In this document: in pieces, positions 1 to 8,278 of the stretch
How positions within the stretch are numbered: position 1 is the first letter of the stretch
Layout of the letters: every line of letters begins with the position of its first letter
Assembly (NCBI GenBank): GCA_963851105.1
Contig: CAWKNP010000011.1
Coordinates: 51,300-115,299, forward strand
Direction: 5' to 3'
DNA length: 64,000 nt
Source of the DNA: DATARN01 sp963851105
GTDB taxonomy: Bacteria > Actinomycetota > Acidimicrobiia > Acidimicrobiales > Palsa-688
Position numbers and translations under genes: made by a program
The notes under the pieces: generated by a model
The model's database searches: none
Seen by the model: the letters and a program-made list of their open reading frames with translations, nothing else
What the model was told of the DNA's origin: nothing

Positions 1-221
1 TAGTCGACATTGGAAAGGCGGCCGGGGAAAAAGAGGTTCCACAGTCCCCGGCTTTTGGCCTCGACCTTCAGGTCCTCCAGGATCGGGGGCTGGCCGTGGG
101 GGTCGCCGAGCTCGGCCATCTGCCGGCGGTAGACCTCCTCGGCCGGGCACACGTGAGAGTCCATGAACGCCACCAGGCGCTCCCGCAGCTCGATGGCGGC
201 CGGCGAGAGGGCAAAGTCCAC
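1..221 (-). CDS. Acyl-CoA dehydrogenase, N-terminal part (cut by window edge)
   Basis: About 73 residues of a flavin-dependent acyl-CoA dehydrogenase are visible; the gene continues beyond position 1. The peptide begins VDFALSPAAIELRERLVAFM and later reads AKSRGLWNLFFP. This is the usual N-terminal helical domain of FadE-type enzymes, which oxidise acyl-CoA to enoyl-CoA in the cytosol. I chose GTG at 221 because homologues start a few residues before the SPxxxELRERL helix. The ribosome site is weak. It lies 43 nt downstream of the DUF2330 gene on the same strand, so co-transcription is possible. The family is fairly certain; the substrate cannot be inferred. Confidence 0.8.
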   Translation of the reverse strand, partial: MDFALSPAAIELRERLVAFMDSHVCPAEEVYRRQMAELGDPHGQPPILEDLKVEAKSRGLWNLFFPGRLSNVD

Positions 222-264
222 AGGGCTGTGCCCTACTCGGCGGCGGGGGCCGGGGTCGCGAAGA

Positions 265-1365
265 TCAGGCCAAGTTACCGTTCCCGCTCGAGCCGGAACG
301 CCGCGACCAGTGGAAGATCGTCCAGCCGCCGAGGGCCCCGATCAGCAGCAGCGCGAAGCCGGCGCCGAGGAGCAGGGCGGCCCGGTTGCCCGGCGGCAGC
401 GGCTTGGTGATGGGGTCGAAGGCCACGATCTTCGGCGCCGGCGCGGTGTCGGCGGTCTGGAAACCTGCCTGGATCACCGACGGATGCCCCGCCCCGGAGA
501 CGTCGATGGCGAGGTCGTGGTTGAGCTGGCCGGCGCTGGTGTTGATGGTGATGTAGGACAGCCAGCCCTGGCCCGGGATCCACTCACTGTTCTGATCAGA
601 TCGGAGGTCGCTGAGCAGGCTGGCCGAGGCGGGCTCGGCCGCCTGGATCTGGACACCCTGGTCGAGGCCCAGCAGCGCTGGGGCATGGTCGGTGAGAAGG
701 AAAACGTCGGCCACCACCGGGGCTTCGGGCACCTTTGCCAGCGAAAGGATATGGAGCGGGACCCACGGGTTCGGTGTCGGGATGGTGATCTGGATCGGCG
801 TGCCGTCGCCCGACTGCTCCTGGCGGGCCGCCGCCCTGGTGGCGTCGAAGCGGGCGGCCAGGAAGATCGGGCTGCGGCTGGCGTAGAAGGCCAGCATGGC
901 AGGGGCGTCGTTGGAGACGGCGTAGCCGTGGGCCTTGACCCAGGCCAGGACCTCGGGACCGCCGCCTTTCAACACGGTGATGTCCAAGGCGTCGACGGTG
1001 GTCTGCAGGAGGACCTGGGCGGCGGGCGCCGCGGAGGTGGCCAAGCCCGCCTCGGCGGCAAACGCTCGCGGCGGGTTGACCTCACGCTCGAGGCGCTGAA
1101 GGGTCCAGCTGCCGGCCTTCTTCACGTCCGACGGGACACCGGGGAGCGGGATGATGGAGCCGAAGTTGGTGCCGCCGCCGGCGTACTGGAACGAGGTGAC
1201 GTAGTGCTCGACACCATCGTGGTAGGCGGCGAGAGTGGTCGTGCGATCGAGCCGCACGGCGCCGTTGGGGGCCACCAAGCCGCCACAGGCGCCCGCGGGG
1301 GCGGCGGTGGCGGCCACCAGCAGCCCTGTTGCCAAAAGGACCAGCACCGAAAAGCTACGACGCAT
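265..1365 (-). CDS. DUF2330 domain surface protein
   Basis: A 366-residue secreted, membrane-anchored protein. Residues 1-27 form a signal peptide ending in AGACGG, the Cys-Gly-Gly opening typical of DUF2330 proteins. The body (about 28-320) matches the DUF2330 layout: YHDGVEHYVTSFQY, then GSIIPLPGVP, and later PNPWVPLHILSLAK. A single C-terminal membrane helix (about 328-352) is followed by a basic, Ser/Gly-rich cytoplasmic tail. A GGAG ribosome site lies eight bases before the chosen ATG. The family's biochemical role is unknown. It is divergent from the gene at 1474 across a 108-bp gap that should hold both promoters. Confidence 0.75.
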   Translation of the reverse strand: MRRSFSVLVLLATGLLVAATAAPAGACGGLVAPNGAVRLDRTTTLAAYHDGVEHYVTSFQYAGGGTNFGSIIPLPGVPSDVKKAGSWTLQRLEREVNPPRAFAAEAGLATSAAPAAQVLLQTTVDALDITVLKGGGPEVLAWVKAHGYAVSNDAPAMLAFYASRSPIFLAARFDATRAAARQEQSGDGTPIQITIPTPNPWVPLHILSLAKVPEAPVVADVFLLTDHAPALLGLDQGVQIQAAEPASASLLSDLRSDQNSEWIPGQGWLSYITINTSAGQLNHDLAIDVSGAGHPSVIQAGFQTADTAPAPKIVAFDPITKPLPPGNRAALLLGAGFALLLIGALGGWTIFHWSRRSGSSGNGNLA

Positions 1366-1473
1366 GGCGGACACTCCGATCGCTGCGAGAGGAGACAAGG
1401 ACGCCACTAGGACGCCCCGATCGCCGCCTTCGGTTCCGCTAAAGACCAAGATGTTCATATCCTGGAGGGCGAC

Positions 1474-2256
1474 ATGAGTGATCGAATCGGCGTCGGCACG
1501 GTGCCCGAGGGATTGGTGCCCAAAGGCGAAATCGAAGTTCCCGAGACCACGGGCGTCACCGAGCCGGAGCCGCCCCCGCCGCCGTATGTGCGGCCCGCGC
1601 CTCCCGAGGGCATGTTCGTATCCCTCGCCGAGCAGCTCGCCAACGTCCGGCGCTGGAACACCGAGCGAGGTTGGGGTCTCACCGAGAGCGACTTCTCTGC
1701 CGTCGACCTCACCCCGGCCAACCATGACGATCCGCTCGTCACCGACGTGATCGCGGTCTACCTCGAGGGCGACGGCGAGCTCGACGCGGTGCGGCGGACC
1801 TGCGACGAGCTGTGGGAGGTCGCCCGGCAGCAATTCGAGAATGCGTGGTGCTGGGATCAGAAGTGCTGGGACCTGAACCTGGTCGGCAAGAAGCATGTCC
1901 GCCTACTCCACGGCATACCCCACGAGCCGGGCATCAAGCGGGTGACCATCGACCTGGGTGCCCACTGGGAGCCCGTCTACCCCACCCGGTCGATCGACGT
2001 CCGCTCACGCGACTCCGCCGCCGCCGAGGTCCTGGCGGCTGCCGCCCATTTTCCCAAGTGGGTCCGGGCCATGGACGGCGTGAAGGTGCCGTACGTGCAG
2101 CTGTCGGGATACCAGATCACGCTGGTGCTCCAGGAGTCCTGGCGGCGCCTGCCCTGCCTCAGCTGGAACGAATCGCGCCGTACCCTCAGCCTCACCGCCC
2201 ACTGGTCGGACATCTTCGCCCCCCGCTGGTCATCGCCGGTCGTGGTCGCCAGATAG
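1474..2256 (+). CDS. Conserved-looking protein of unknown function
   Basis: A 260-residue protein I do not recognise. It has no signal peptide or membrane helix. The first 45 residues are acidic and proline-rich, with a run of five prolines, then a folded region begins near SLAEQLANVRRWN. Trp- and His-rich stretches (WCWDQKCWDLNL, LLHGIPHEPGIKR, CLSWNESRRTLSLTAHWSD) suggest a compact globular domain. A GGAGGG ribosome site lies just before ATG 1474. The next gene follows after nine bases on the same strand, so the two are probably translated from one message. Confidence 0.7.
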   Translation: MSDRIGVGTVPEGLVPKGEIEVPETTGVTEPEPPPPPYVRPAPPEGMFVSLAEQLANVRRWNTERGWGLTESDFSAVDLTPANHDDPLVTDVIAVYLEGDGELDAVRRTCDELWEVARQQFENAWCWDQKCWDLNLVGKKHVRLLHGIPHEPGIKRVTIDLGAHWEPVYPTRSIDVRSRDSAAAEVLAAAAHFPKWVRAMDGVKVPYVQLSGYQITLVLQESWRRLPCLSWNESRRTLSLTAHWSDIFAPRWSSPVVVAR

Positions 2257-2265
2257 CGTCCGGGG

Positions 2266-2637
2266 ATGAGCAGATTCACCGTCGTTTATCGAGAAGAGGG
2301 CACCTTCGTCGGGCGTGACGCTCGTTGGTTCAAGGTGGAGGTCCTCAAGGAGCGAGACTCGATCGGGACCGCGCTCGGGATCATCGCGGAACCGTCGTGG
2401 GACCGGGAAATGCCCGGTGGCGGCGACGGCCCCGCCATCCTCGCCAATGCCGCCGTCCGCCTCCTCGCCATCAAGATCCAGGACTCGGTCGAGGCCGGTG
2501 ACTACCGCGACAAGTGGGAGCTCGAGGCGGCCGAGTTCATGATGGATGCCAGCGAGGCCCGCCACCTGGTCAACACCGGCGTCGCCGACCCCCACGCCTA
2601 CACCGCCGGCGCCTCGGTCGCTTTCTTCAGCGACTGA
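2266..2637 (+). CDS. Small soluble protein of unknown function
   Basis: A 123-residue protein starting MSRFTVVYREEGTFVGRDA. It is soluble, mixed alpha/beta in composition, with no cysteines, signal peptide or membrane helix. I recognise no family. It follows the previous unknown gene by nine bases and ends 13 bases before the convergent reductase gene, so it is likely the last gene of a two-gene unit. Codon use matches its neighbours and gives no sign of transfer. That it is a real gene is supported by its tight spacing and full open frame; function is unassigned. Confidence 0.65.
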   Translation: MSRFTVVYREEGTFVGRDARWFKVEVLKERDSIGTALGIIAEPSWDREMPGGGDGPAILANAAVRLLAIKIQDSVEAGDYRDKWELEAAEFMMDASEARHLVNTGVADPHAYTAGASVAFFSD

Positions 2638-2650
2638 GTGGCGGGCGGGG

Positions 2651-3577
2651 CTACTCCGACCCCGACGCCCGCCACACCTTTGTCCGCAGGCCGGTGTCGG
2701 CCGAGGACAAGTCCTCGGCGACGAAGCGGGCCCTGATGGCTTCCATCGTCGCCCGGTCGGCATGATATTTCAGGTTGAAGAACCGCTCTTGCGCGATGAA
2801 CGTGCGATCGACACCTGAGCTGCACAGTGCCAACTCCATTTCCTCGACCATGGCGCCATTGCCGCACAGGTAGAACCGAGCTCCCCGCAGTCGCTCCAGG
2901 AGCGGCGGCACCGACTCGGTCACCCGGCCCCGGAGGCCCCGCCAGTCTCCGGGTGGCTCCGACAGCGAGATGTGGTAGCTGAAGTTGGGCATGCCCGCCG
3001 CCAGCTGGTCGAGCTCGTCGAGCAGGCAGATGTCCTCGGTGAGCCGCAGGCCCCAGAAGAGCCGCATCCGCCTGGTCTCGCCGGTCGAGAGAAGGTGGCG
3101 GCACAACGAGTACAGCGGGGCTATGCCGACCCCTGTCGCCAGCATCACCAACTCCGAGTCGGTGGGCTTGGGCAGGATCGCCCGGCCCCGGGGTCCCCGG
3201 AAGTTGATCGGGTAACCGGGAGCCAGCGACGCCAGGTGACCCGAAAGGGGGCCGTCGGGGAGGACCCGGATCAGCAGCTCGAAGTGGCCGTCGGCGGTTG
3301 GGGGCGAGTAGATGCAGTACGGGCTGCGGCGTGGGCCGACGCCGGCCACCTCGTCCTCGAGCGCTATCCACTGCCCGGGCGCGAAGTCGAAGGGCTGGTC
3401 GTCGATGACCCGGAAGGAGATCCGCACCGTGCCGGTGCCGGTCAGCCACTCAGTGGCCAGCACCTCGGCCCGGCGGTCATACCTCGACACCTCGCTCCAC
3501 GTGAGCGCAGAGTCGAGGGCGGGACGGCCCCGCAGGTAGAAGGCAGAAGAGCTGCGTTTCTCGGCCATCGTCATCAT
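2651..3577 (-). CDS. FAD/NAD(P)-binding oxidoreductase (ferredoxin reductase-like)
   Basis: A 308-residue flavoprotein of the ferredoxin-NADP reductase superfamily, which moves electrons between NAD(P)H and a protein partner through FAD. The FAD barrel carries APGQWIALE and the RSPYCIYS flavin motif (about residues 70-95). The nucleotide-binding half carries LATGVGIAPLYS (about 150) and the C-terminal FYLCGNGAMVEEM motif. No iron-sulfur domain is fused. ATG 3577 has a strong GGAGGAGAGGAAAG ribosome site immediately upstream. It stands alone between a convergent unknown gene and a divergent membrane-protein gene, so its redox partner is not evident. Confidence 0.85.
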   Translation of the reverse strand: MMTMAEKRSSSAFYLRGRPALDSALTWSEVSRYDRRAEVLATEWLTGTGTVRISFRVIDDQPFDFAPGQWIALEDEVAGVGPRRSPYCIYSPPTADGHFELLIRVLPDGPLSGHLASLAPGYPINFRGPRGRAILPKPTDSELVMLATGVGIAPLYSLCRHLLSTGETRRMRLFWGLRLTEDICLLDELDQLAAGMPNFSYHISLSEPPGDWRGLRGRVTESVPPLLERLRGARFYLCGNGAMVEEMELALCSSGVDRTFIAQERFFNLKYHADRATMEAIRARFVAEDLSSADTGLRTKVWRASGSE

Positions 3578-3707
3578 CTTTCCTCTCCTCCACGCTACCG
3601 GGGGGCCGTGACAATGATCCGCGAACTGTTCGCGCTGGTAGGGCAATCTCTCCGTTATCGCACCATTTGCCCTCGCCAACGGCCGCCGGCATGAGAGGCT
3701 TGTCCCG

Positions 3708-5885
3708 GTGGGGGTGCGGGCGCTCGACATGGCGTATTCCACAGCTCCGCGACCGGCCGCGGCCCTGGTCCGGCCCGTTCGCGTTGCTCGCGTCGTTGGC
3801 GCCATGGCCCTGCTGCTGCTCCTCGCCGGACTGCTCCTCGCCCCCGCGCCACCCGCCGGCGCCCAGGGCCGGTTCATCTCGGGGGGGGCGATCGGGCTCA
3901 GCGTGAAGGCGAGCCTTCCTGGGGTCACGGTGGCGCCTATCCCGGCCGGGATCGCGGGCGCCGCGGCCGACCCGTCGCCCGGCTTCGGCCCCCTCCATGG
4001 CGCCCGCACGCTCGTCAAGGTTCCGGGCCTCGCCGCCATAGGCGCCGCCACCGCCTCGACCCAGGGCGCGGTGGCAGCGGGAACCGTCACCAGCCAGAGT
4101 CGTTTGACCGCAGCTTCGGTTGCCGGCGGCGTCATCTCCGTCGGCGACATTGCCACGACGTGCACCGCCACCATGGCGCGGGCACAGGGCTCGGGGCAGT
4201 TCACGGGCGTGACAGTGGCCGGCACCGCGGTGGACGCCGCCCCGGCCCCCAACACCGTCATCGCCATTGCCGGGGTGCTGCGCGCCGTCGTCAACGAGCA
4301 GATCCGTACCTCTGGCGCGGGGACGACAAGCCTGGTGATACGGGGCCTCGACGTGCAGATCCTGCCCCAGCTGCCGGGCTCCCCAATCCTCCAGGTCGTC
4401 GTGGCCGAGTCCCGCTGCACCGTGACAGCCGGCGCGGCCGCCCCCACCATGGCCACCTCCACGACCGTCGGTCCCCGCCCGCCCATCCCGCCCACGATCG
4501 GCCGAGCGATCCCGACAACGACGGAGGCGGCGACCACCACTTCGACCGTCCCCGCCCTCTCCGGGAACCCGACTCCGGGCCCGCCCGCCGCCAGCCCACC
4601 TCGCCAGCGAGCGCAGGTCACGCCCAAACTGACCGTGTCCACCCCGGCCGGCGCCTCGTCGGGGCCGCCCGGCGTCGGGCTGCGCGTCGCCGGCTCCGGG
4701 TATCAGGGCTGTGCCGAAGTGGTCGTCCTGTTCGAACACAGCCGGATCGGCACGACGCATCCCGATGGCGCGGGCGCCATCGATCAGGGCGGCCTGGCGG
4801 TACCGGGCGATGCCTCAACTGGGGGTCACCAGATCACCGCCGAGTGCCGGCCGCCGGACCGGCACCCTTCCGCCACCGCCGGCTTCCGGGTGACGACGGC
4901 CGCGGTTCACCGCAGCGCCTTCGTGACGTCGGTGCCCGAGCCCAGCCAGGTGGCGACCGGGATCGCCCCGATCGCGGCATCGGCACTCATCACCCTGGTC
5001 CTCGTCCTGCTGGTCGCCTTCCCCTCCGAGTTGTTCAACAGCACCCTCGACGAGAACTACGACGAGGTCCGGGCCTGGTTCGGGCTCCGGGCCCGCAATC
5101 CCCAGCGGCGTCCGCGCTGGTGGCAGATTTCGGCCTTCCTGGCCTTCGTGCTGGCCGGCGGCGGCATCTACTCAGTCCTCAGCCCCGACTTCGGCCTGAA
5201 CCGTTCCTCCCTTGCCCTGGCCCTGGGCTTCACCGTCAGCCTGATCGTCATCACCGTCGTGTTCCGGCTCCCGGCGCTGTTCGTCGTCCATCGCCGTTAT
5301 TGCGATTGGGCGGAGCTGCGGATCCTGCCGGGCACCGCGGTCGTCGCCGCCGCCTGCGTGGTGCTCTCCCGCCTCCTTCATTTCCAGCCCGGCTATCTCT
5401 ACGGCCTCATCGCCGGCCTGTCGCTGCGGCACCAACTGGCGAAGGACACGACCGGTCGCCTGACCTCGGCCGCCGCCCTCGCCATCCTCGTCATCAGCGT
5501 GCTGGCCTGGTTCGGGCGGGCGCCGGTGGCGGCGGCCGCGGCCCGCCCGCACGCCAGTTTCTGGGTCGTGGCCGCCGAGGCGAGCCTCGCGGCGCTGTTC
5601 GTGGTCGGCGTCGAAAGCATGGTGATCTCGCTGATCCCGCTGCGCTTCCTCGAGGGGGGCAAGCTCACGGCTTGGAGCCGCACTGCCTGGTTCGTGGTGT
5701 TCGGATTAGGGCTGTTTGCGTTCGTGCACCTCTTGCTGCGACCCACGAGCGGGTACGTGGCGACCACGGCAGGCGCCTCCCGATTCGTCGTGGTGGCGTT
5801 GTTCATCGGCTTCGGGTTGTTCTCGATCGGATTCTGGGCCTACTTCCGCTTCCGCCCGGCGCGGCCCGAGCTCCGTCCCGCCTGA
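3708..5885 (+). CDS. Large secreted/multipass membrane protein, mosaic
   Basis: A 725-residue protein in three parts. An N-terminal signal helix (about 30-52, ending AGAQG) is followed by an exported beta-rich region (about 53-240) rich in Ala, Thr and Val. That region resembles actinobacterial anchored surface domains with two spaced cysteines. A Pro/Thr linker and a second small domain (about 300-400) lead to a C-terminal module with around eight membrane helices (about 415-720), containing FPSELFNSTLDENYDEV after the first helix. The first GTG at 3708 is used; ATG 3729 is an alternative. A hairpin follows the stop codon directly. The function is unknown. Confidence 0.7.
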   Translation: MGVRALDMAYSTAPRPAAALVRPVRVARVVGAMALLLLLAGLLLAPAPPAGAQGRFISGGAIGLSVKASLPGVTVAPIPAGIAGAAADPSPGFGPLHGARTLVKVPGLAAIGAATASTQGAVAAGTVTSQSRLTAASVAGGVISVGDIATTCTATMARAQGSGQFTGVTVAGTAVDAAPAPNTVIAIAGVLRAVVNEQIRTSGAGTTSLVIRGLDVQILPQLPGSPILQVVVAESRCTVTAGAAAPTMATSTTVGPRPPIPPTIGRAIPTTTEAATTTSTVPALSGNPTPGPPAASPPRQRAQVTPKLTVSTPAGASSGPPGVGLRVAGSGYQGCAEVVVLFEHSRIGTTHPDGAGAIDQGGLAVPGDASTGGHQITAECRPPDRHPSATAGFRVTTAAVHRSAFVTSVPEPSQVATGIAPIAASALITLVLVLLVAFPSELFNSTLDENYDEVRAWFGLRARNPQRRPRWWQISAFLAFVLAGGGIYSVLSPDFGLNRSSLALALGFTVSLIVITVVFRLPALFVVHRRYCDWAELRILPGTAVVAAACVVLSRLLHFQPGYLYGLIAGLSLRHQLAKDTTGRLTSAAALAILVISVLAWFGRAPVAAAAARPHASFWVVAAEASLAALFVVGVESMVISLIPLRFLEGGKLTAWSRTAWFVVFGLGLFAFVHLLLRPTSGYVATTAGASRFVVVALFIGFGLFSIGFWAYFRFRPARPELRPA

Positions 5886-5902
5886 CCCGCGCCCGACGCG
5901 GG
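5886..5902 (+). terminator. Hairpin terminator after the membrane protein gene
   Basis: A perfect six-base stem CCGCG/CGCGG (CCCGCG with CGCGGG) and five-base loop begin one base after the TGA stop and are followed by CTTTC. It fits a GC-rich intrinsic terminator with a short U tract. Not tested for strength. Confidence 0.5.
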
Positions 5903-5995
5903 CTTTCGAAGTGTTCACCTGCTGGCGGCTCAGCTAACCAGCCAGCCTCACCCAATCCAAGAAGCGAGTTGGTCGACCCCCATTAGGCTTCTTTT

Positions 5996-6181
5996 CTCGG
6001 CTCCTGGCCGAGATCATCGCGAGAGGAGGACACGTGCCGTACCGCCGCTGAGCCCGCCACCTTGCCGCCCGGTCGGGCGGCGACGGCCGCGTCGCCCCCT
6101 TCCGCTGACCTGGATGCGGCGGGCGTGGCCCTGGATACCACTGCACCCCCCGTCCGCAACCAACCGAAAGAGATCGACAGA
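5996..6181 (+). promoter_or_regulatory. Structured leader of the flavoprotein/TusA-diiron operon
   Basis: The 186 bases before ATG 6182 hold two perfect hairpins: CTCGGC/GCCGAG at 5996-6012 and a seven-base stem GCCGCCC/GGGCGGC at 6064-6081. Between them lies a very strong ribosome site (GAGAGGAGGA, 6021-6030) that serves only a five-codon mini-ORF. This layout suggests translation-coupled attenuation or another cis-regulatory element. I could not match it to a known riboswitch; the conserved SAM-I core is absent. Confidence 0.4.
6034..6051 (+). CDS. Five-codon leader mini-ORF (MPYRR)
   Basis: GTG-CCG-TAC-CGC-CGC-TGA lies four bases after GAGAGGAGGA, the best ribosome site in the area, yet no longer gene uses that site. 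Actinobacterial sulfur-metabolism operons are often preceded by short leader peptides that begin M-x-Y/R-R-R. This peptide matches only the first residues and lacks the usual C-terminal cysteine. It may be a minimal or decayed leader, or a chance start-stop. The regulatory role is inference. Confidence 0.3.
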   Translation: MPYRR

Positions 6182-7390
6182 ATGACCGATTTTCACGACG
6201 CCCTGGCGCGCGTCGTCAACGATGCAGTGGCACCCGCGGCGCGAGAGGTGGACGACAAGGGCGCCTTTCCGTCCGATTCGATCCGTGCCCTGCGAGACGC
6301 GGGCCTGCTGGGACTTACCGCCGCCGCCGACGTCGGCGGCGGGGGCGAGGGCCTCCGCGCCGCCGCCGACGTGATCGAGGCGCTGGCCGCGGCCTGCGGA
6401 TCGACCGCCATGATCGTCCTGATGCATTTCGCCGCCGGCGCGGTGATCGAGGCCCAGGGGCCCGAGGCGACCCGCCGGGCCATTGCCGCCGGCGAGCACC
6501 TGACAACGCTGGCCTTTTCCGAGGCCGGCTCCCGGAGTCACTTCTGGGCCCCGCTCGGCACCGCCGAAGCAGCCGACCCACCCGGCGCCGGCGATCCCCC
6601 TGGCCCTGCCGGCCCCGCCGGCCCCGCCGACCCTGGCCCTGCGCGCCTCGCCGGACCTAACGCCTGGGTGGCTCTCAACGCCCGCAAGAGCTGGGTGACC
6701 TCCGCCGCCCACGCCACGAGCTACGTCTGGTCCAGTCAACCGCTGCACAGCCCGGGCCCCATGACCCTGTGGCTCGTTCCGAGCGACTCCCCGGGCCTCG
6801 CCATCGCAGGCCCTTTCGACGGCCTCGGGCTCCGTGGCAACGCCTCCGTGCCCGTCTCCGCCACCGATGTCGTCGTCGGACGCGACACCATGCTCGGCGG
6901 CGACGGCCAGGGCCTCGACGTGGCGTTGACCGTCGCCCTGCCCTGGTTCCTCATCTTGTCGGCGGCGTTCTCCCTCGGGCTCATGGAAGCCGTGACCGCC
7001 GAAACCGGGCGCCATTTGACCGGCACCCGCCTCGAGCATCTCGACCGCCGGCTCATCGAGCAGCCGGTGCCACGGGCGGACTACGCCCGCATGCGCCTGA
7101 GCACCGACGCCACCCGGGCCTTGTTGCGCGACACCCTGGCGGCCGTCGAGACGGGCCGGCCCGACGCCACCCTCCGCGTGCTCGAAGTCAAGGCCGCGGC
7201 GGCCGAAGCCGCCCTCTTCGTGACCGACCTGGCGATGAAAGTGTGCGGCGGAGCCGCGTTCCGCAAGGAACTGGGAATCGAACGACGCTTCCGCGACGCC
7301 CAAGCCGCCCGGGTGATGGCACCGACCACCGACGCCCTGCTGGACTTCATCGGCCGGGCTGTCGGCGGCCTCGACCTGCTCGGGGCGTGA
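6182..7390 (+). CDS. Acyl-CoA dehydrogenase-fold flavoprotein
   Basis: A 402-residue protein with the acyl-CoA dehydrogenase fold: the N-terminal helical domain (LRDAGLLGLTAAADVGG), the middle beta domain (TLAFSEAGSRSHF, about 105-118) and the C-terminal four-helix domain ending VCGGAAFRKELGIERRFRDAQ. The family includes true dehydrogenases and also SfnB/DszC-type flavin monooxygenases of sulfur scavenging. A Pro/Gly/Ala-rich insert (about 125-150) interrupts the beta domain and is unusual. ATG 6182 follows AAAGAG. It is the first gene of a tight three-gene operon with a binding protein and a diiron protein, so an oxygenase role in organosulfur use is plausible. That role is inference. Confidence 0.8.
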   Translation: MTDFHDALARVVNDAVAPAAREVDDKGAFPSDSIRALRDAGLLGLTAAADVGGGGEGLRAAADVIEALAAACGSTAMIVLMHFAAGAVIEAQGPEATRRAIAAGEHLTTLAFSEAGSRSHFWAPLGTAEAADPPGAGDPPGPAGPAGPADPGPARLAGPNAWVALNARKSWVTSAAHATSYVWSSQPLHSPGPMTLWLVPSDSPGLAIAGPFDGLGLRGNASVPVSATDVVVGRDTMLGGDGQGLDVALTVALPWFLILSAAFSLGLMEAVTAETGRHLTGTRLEHLDRRLIEQPVPRADYARMRLSTDATRALLRDTLAAVETGRPDATLRVLEVKAAAAEAALFVTDLAMKVCGGAAFRKELGIERRFRDAQAARVMAPTTDALLDFIGRAVGGLDLLGA

Positions 7391-7395
7391 CGGCC

Positions 7396-8265
7396 ATGAG
7401 CGGGCCCCGCGACCAGATCCTCGTGATGGGTGCGGTCGCCTACGACCCCAAAGTCGTGACGATCTGGGACGGCTTCCGGCACTGGTTCCGGGACAACGGA
7501 CTGCCCTTCGACTACGTGCTGTACTCCAACTACGAACGCCAGGTCAGCGACCTGCTGGCCGGGCGCATCGACACCGCCTGGAACTCGCCGCTGGCGTGGG
7601 TCCGAGCCAGCCGCATGGCGGCGGCGGCAGGATCAACGGTCACCGCCCTCGCCATGCGCGACACCGACCGGGACCTGACGTCGGTCATCGTCGTGCGGGA
7701 CGACTCGCCCAGCAAGACCCTCGCCGACCTGTCCGGCCGTGTCATCGCCACCGGGGCGATCGATTCACCCCAGGCGACCCTTCTCCCCCTCGACCTCTTC
7801 CGCCACGCCGGACTCGACCCCGACGTCGACGTCACCGTCCACCGCTTCGACGTCGGCGTCGGCCTCCATGGCGACCACACCGGCGGGGAACGAGATGCCG
7901 CCCATGCCCTCATGGCCGGCACTGTCGACGCCGCCTGCATGATCGACAGCAACCACCTGGCCTTCGCCCGGGAAGGAACCCTCCCGCCGGGGGCCACCCG
8001 GATCGTGGCCCAAACCGAGCCCTACGACCACTGCAACATGACCGTCGGCGCCCACTGCGACCCTGACCTCGTGGCCCACTTTGCCGAGTTGCTGCTCTCG
8101 ATGGACTACGCCGACGCCGGCGTGCGGCCCCTCCTCGACCTCGAAGGGCTCACCGCCTGGCTCCCCGGGCGCCTCACGGGCTACCGCCAGCTGGAACAAG
8201 CCGTCGACAATGCCCGCTTCTACGACGCCGAAGGGGGGATGACCGCCGCTGGCTACAAACCCTGA
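7396..8265 (+). CDS. Cytosolic PhnD/SsuA-like substrate-binding protein
   Basis: A 289-residue protein of the PhnD/SsuA/transferrin periplasmic-binding superfamily. Visible features are a beta strand ILVMGAVAYDP, the region RQVSDLLAGRIDTAWNSPLAWV and the ligand-site stretch ATGAIDSPQATLLPLDLF. It has no signal peptide or lipobox, and no ABC permease or ATPase gene is nearby, so it probably acts as a cytosolic ligand binder or sensor. An in-frame GTG at 7387 overlaps the preceding stop (GTGA) and could be the true coupled start; I report ATG 7396. It sits between the flavoprotein and the TusA-like/diiron gene. The ligand is unknown. Confidence 0.75.
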   Translation: MSGPRDQILVMGAVAYDPKVVTIWDGFRHWFRDNGLPFDYVLYSNYERQVSDLLAGRIDTAWNSPLAWVRASRMAAAAGSTVTALAMRDTDRDLTSVIVVRDDSPSKTLADLSGRVIATGAIDSPQATLLPLDLFRHAGLDPDVDVTVHRFDVGVGLHGDHTGGERDAAHALMAGTVDAACMIDSNHLAFAREGTLPPGATRIVAQTEPYDHCNMTVGAHCDPDLVAHFAELLLSMDYADAGVRPLLDLEGLTAWLPGRLTGYRQLEQAVDNARFYDAEGGMTAAGYKP

Positions 8266-8278
8266 CCCCTCGCCGGTT

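Noticed and set aside
163..1410. Long plus-strand open frame opposite the DUF2330 gene
   Set aside because: Its composition is Gly/Arg/Asp-rich shadow coding; the opposite strand encodes a clear signal peptide and conserved protein.
5996..6181. SAM-I (S-box) riboswitch
   Set aside because: There is an AGAGG stretch, but the conserved GGCCC/GATGAA-CCCGGCAACC core and paired helices are not present.
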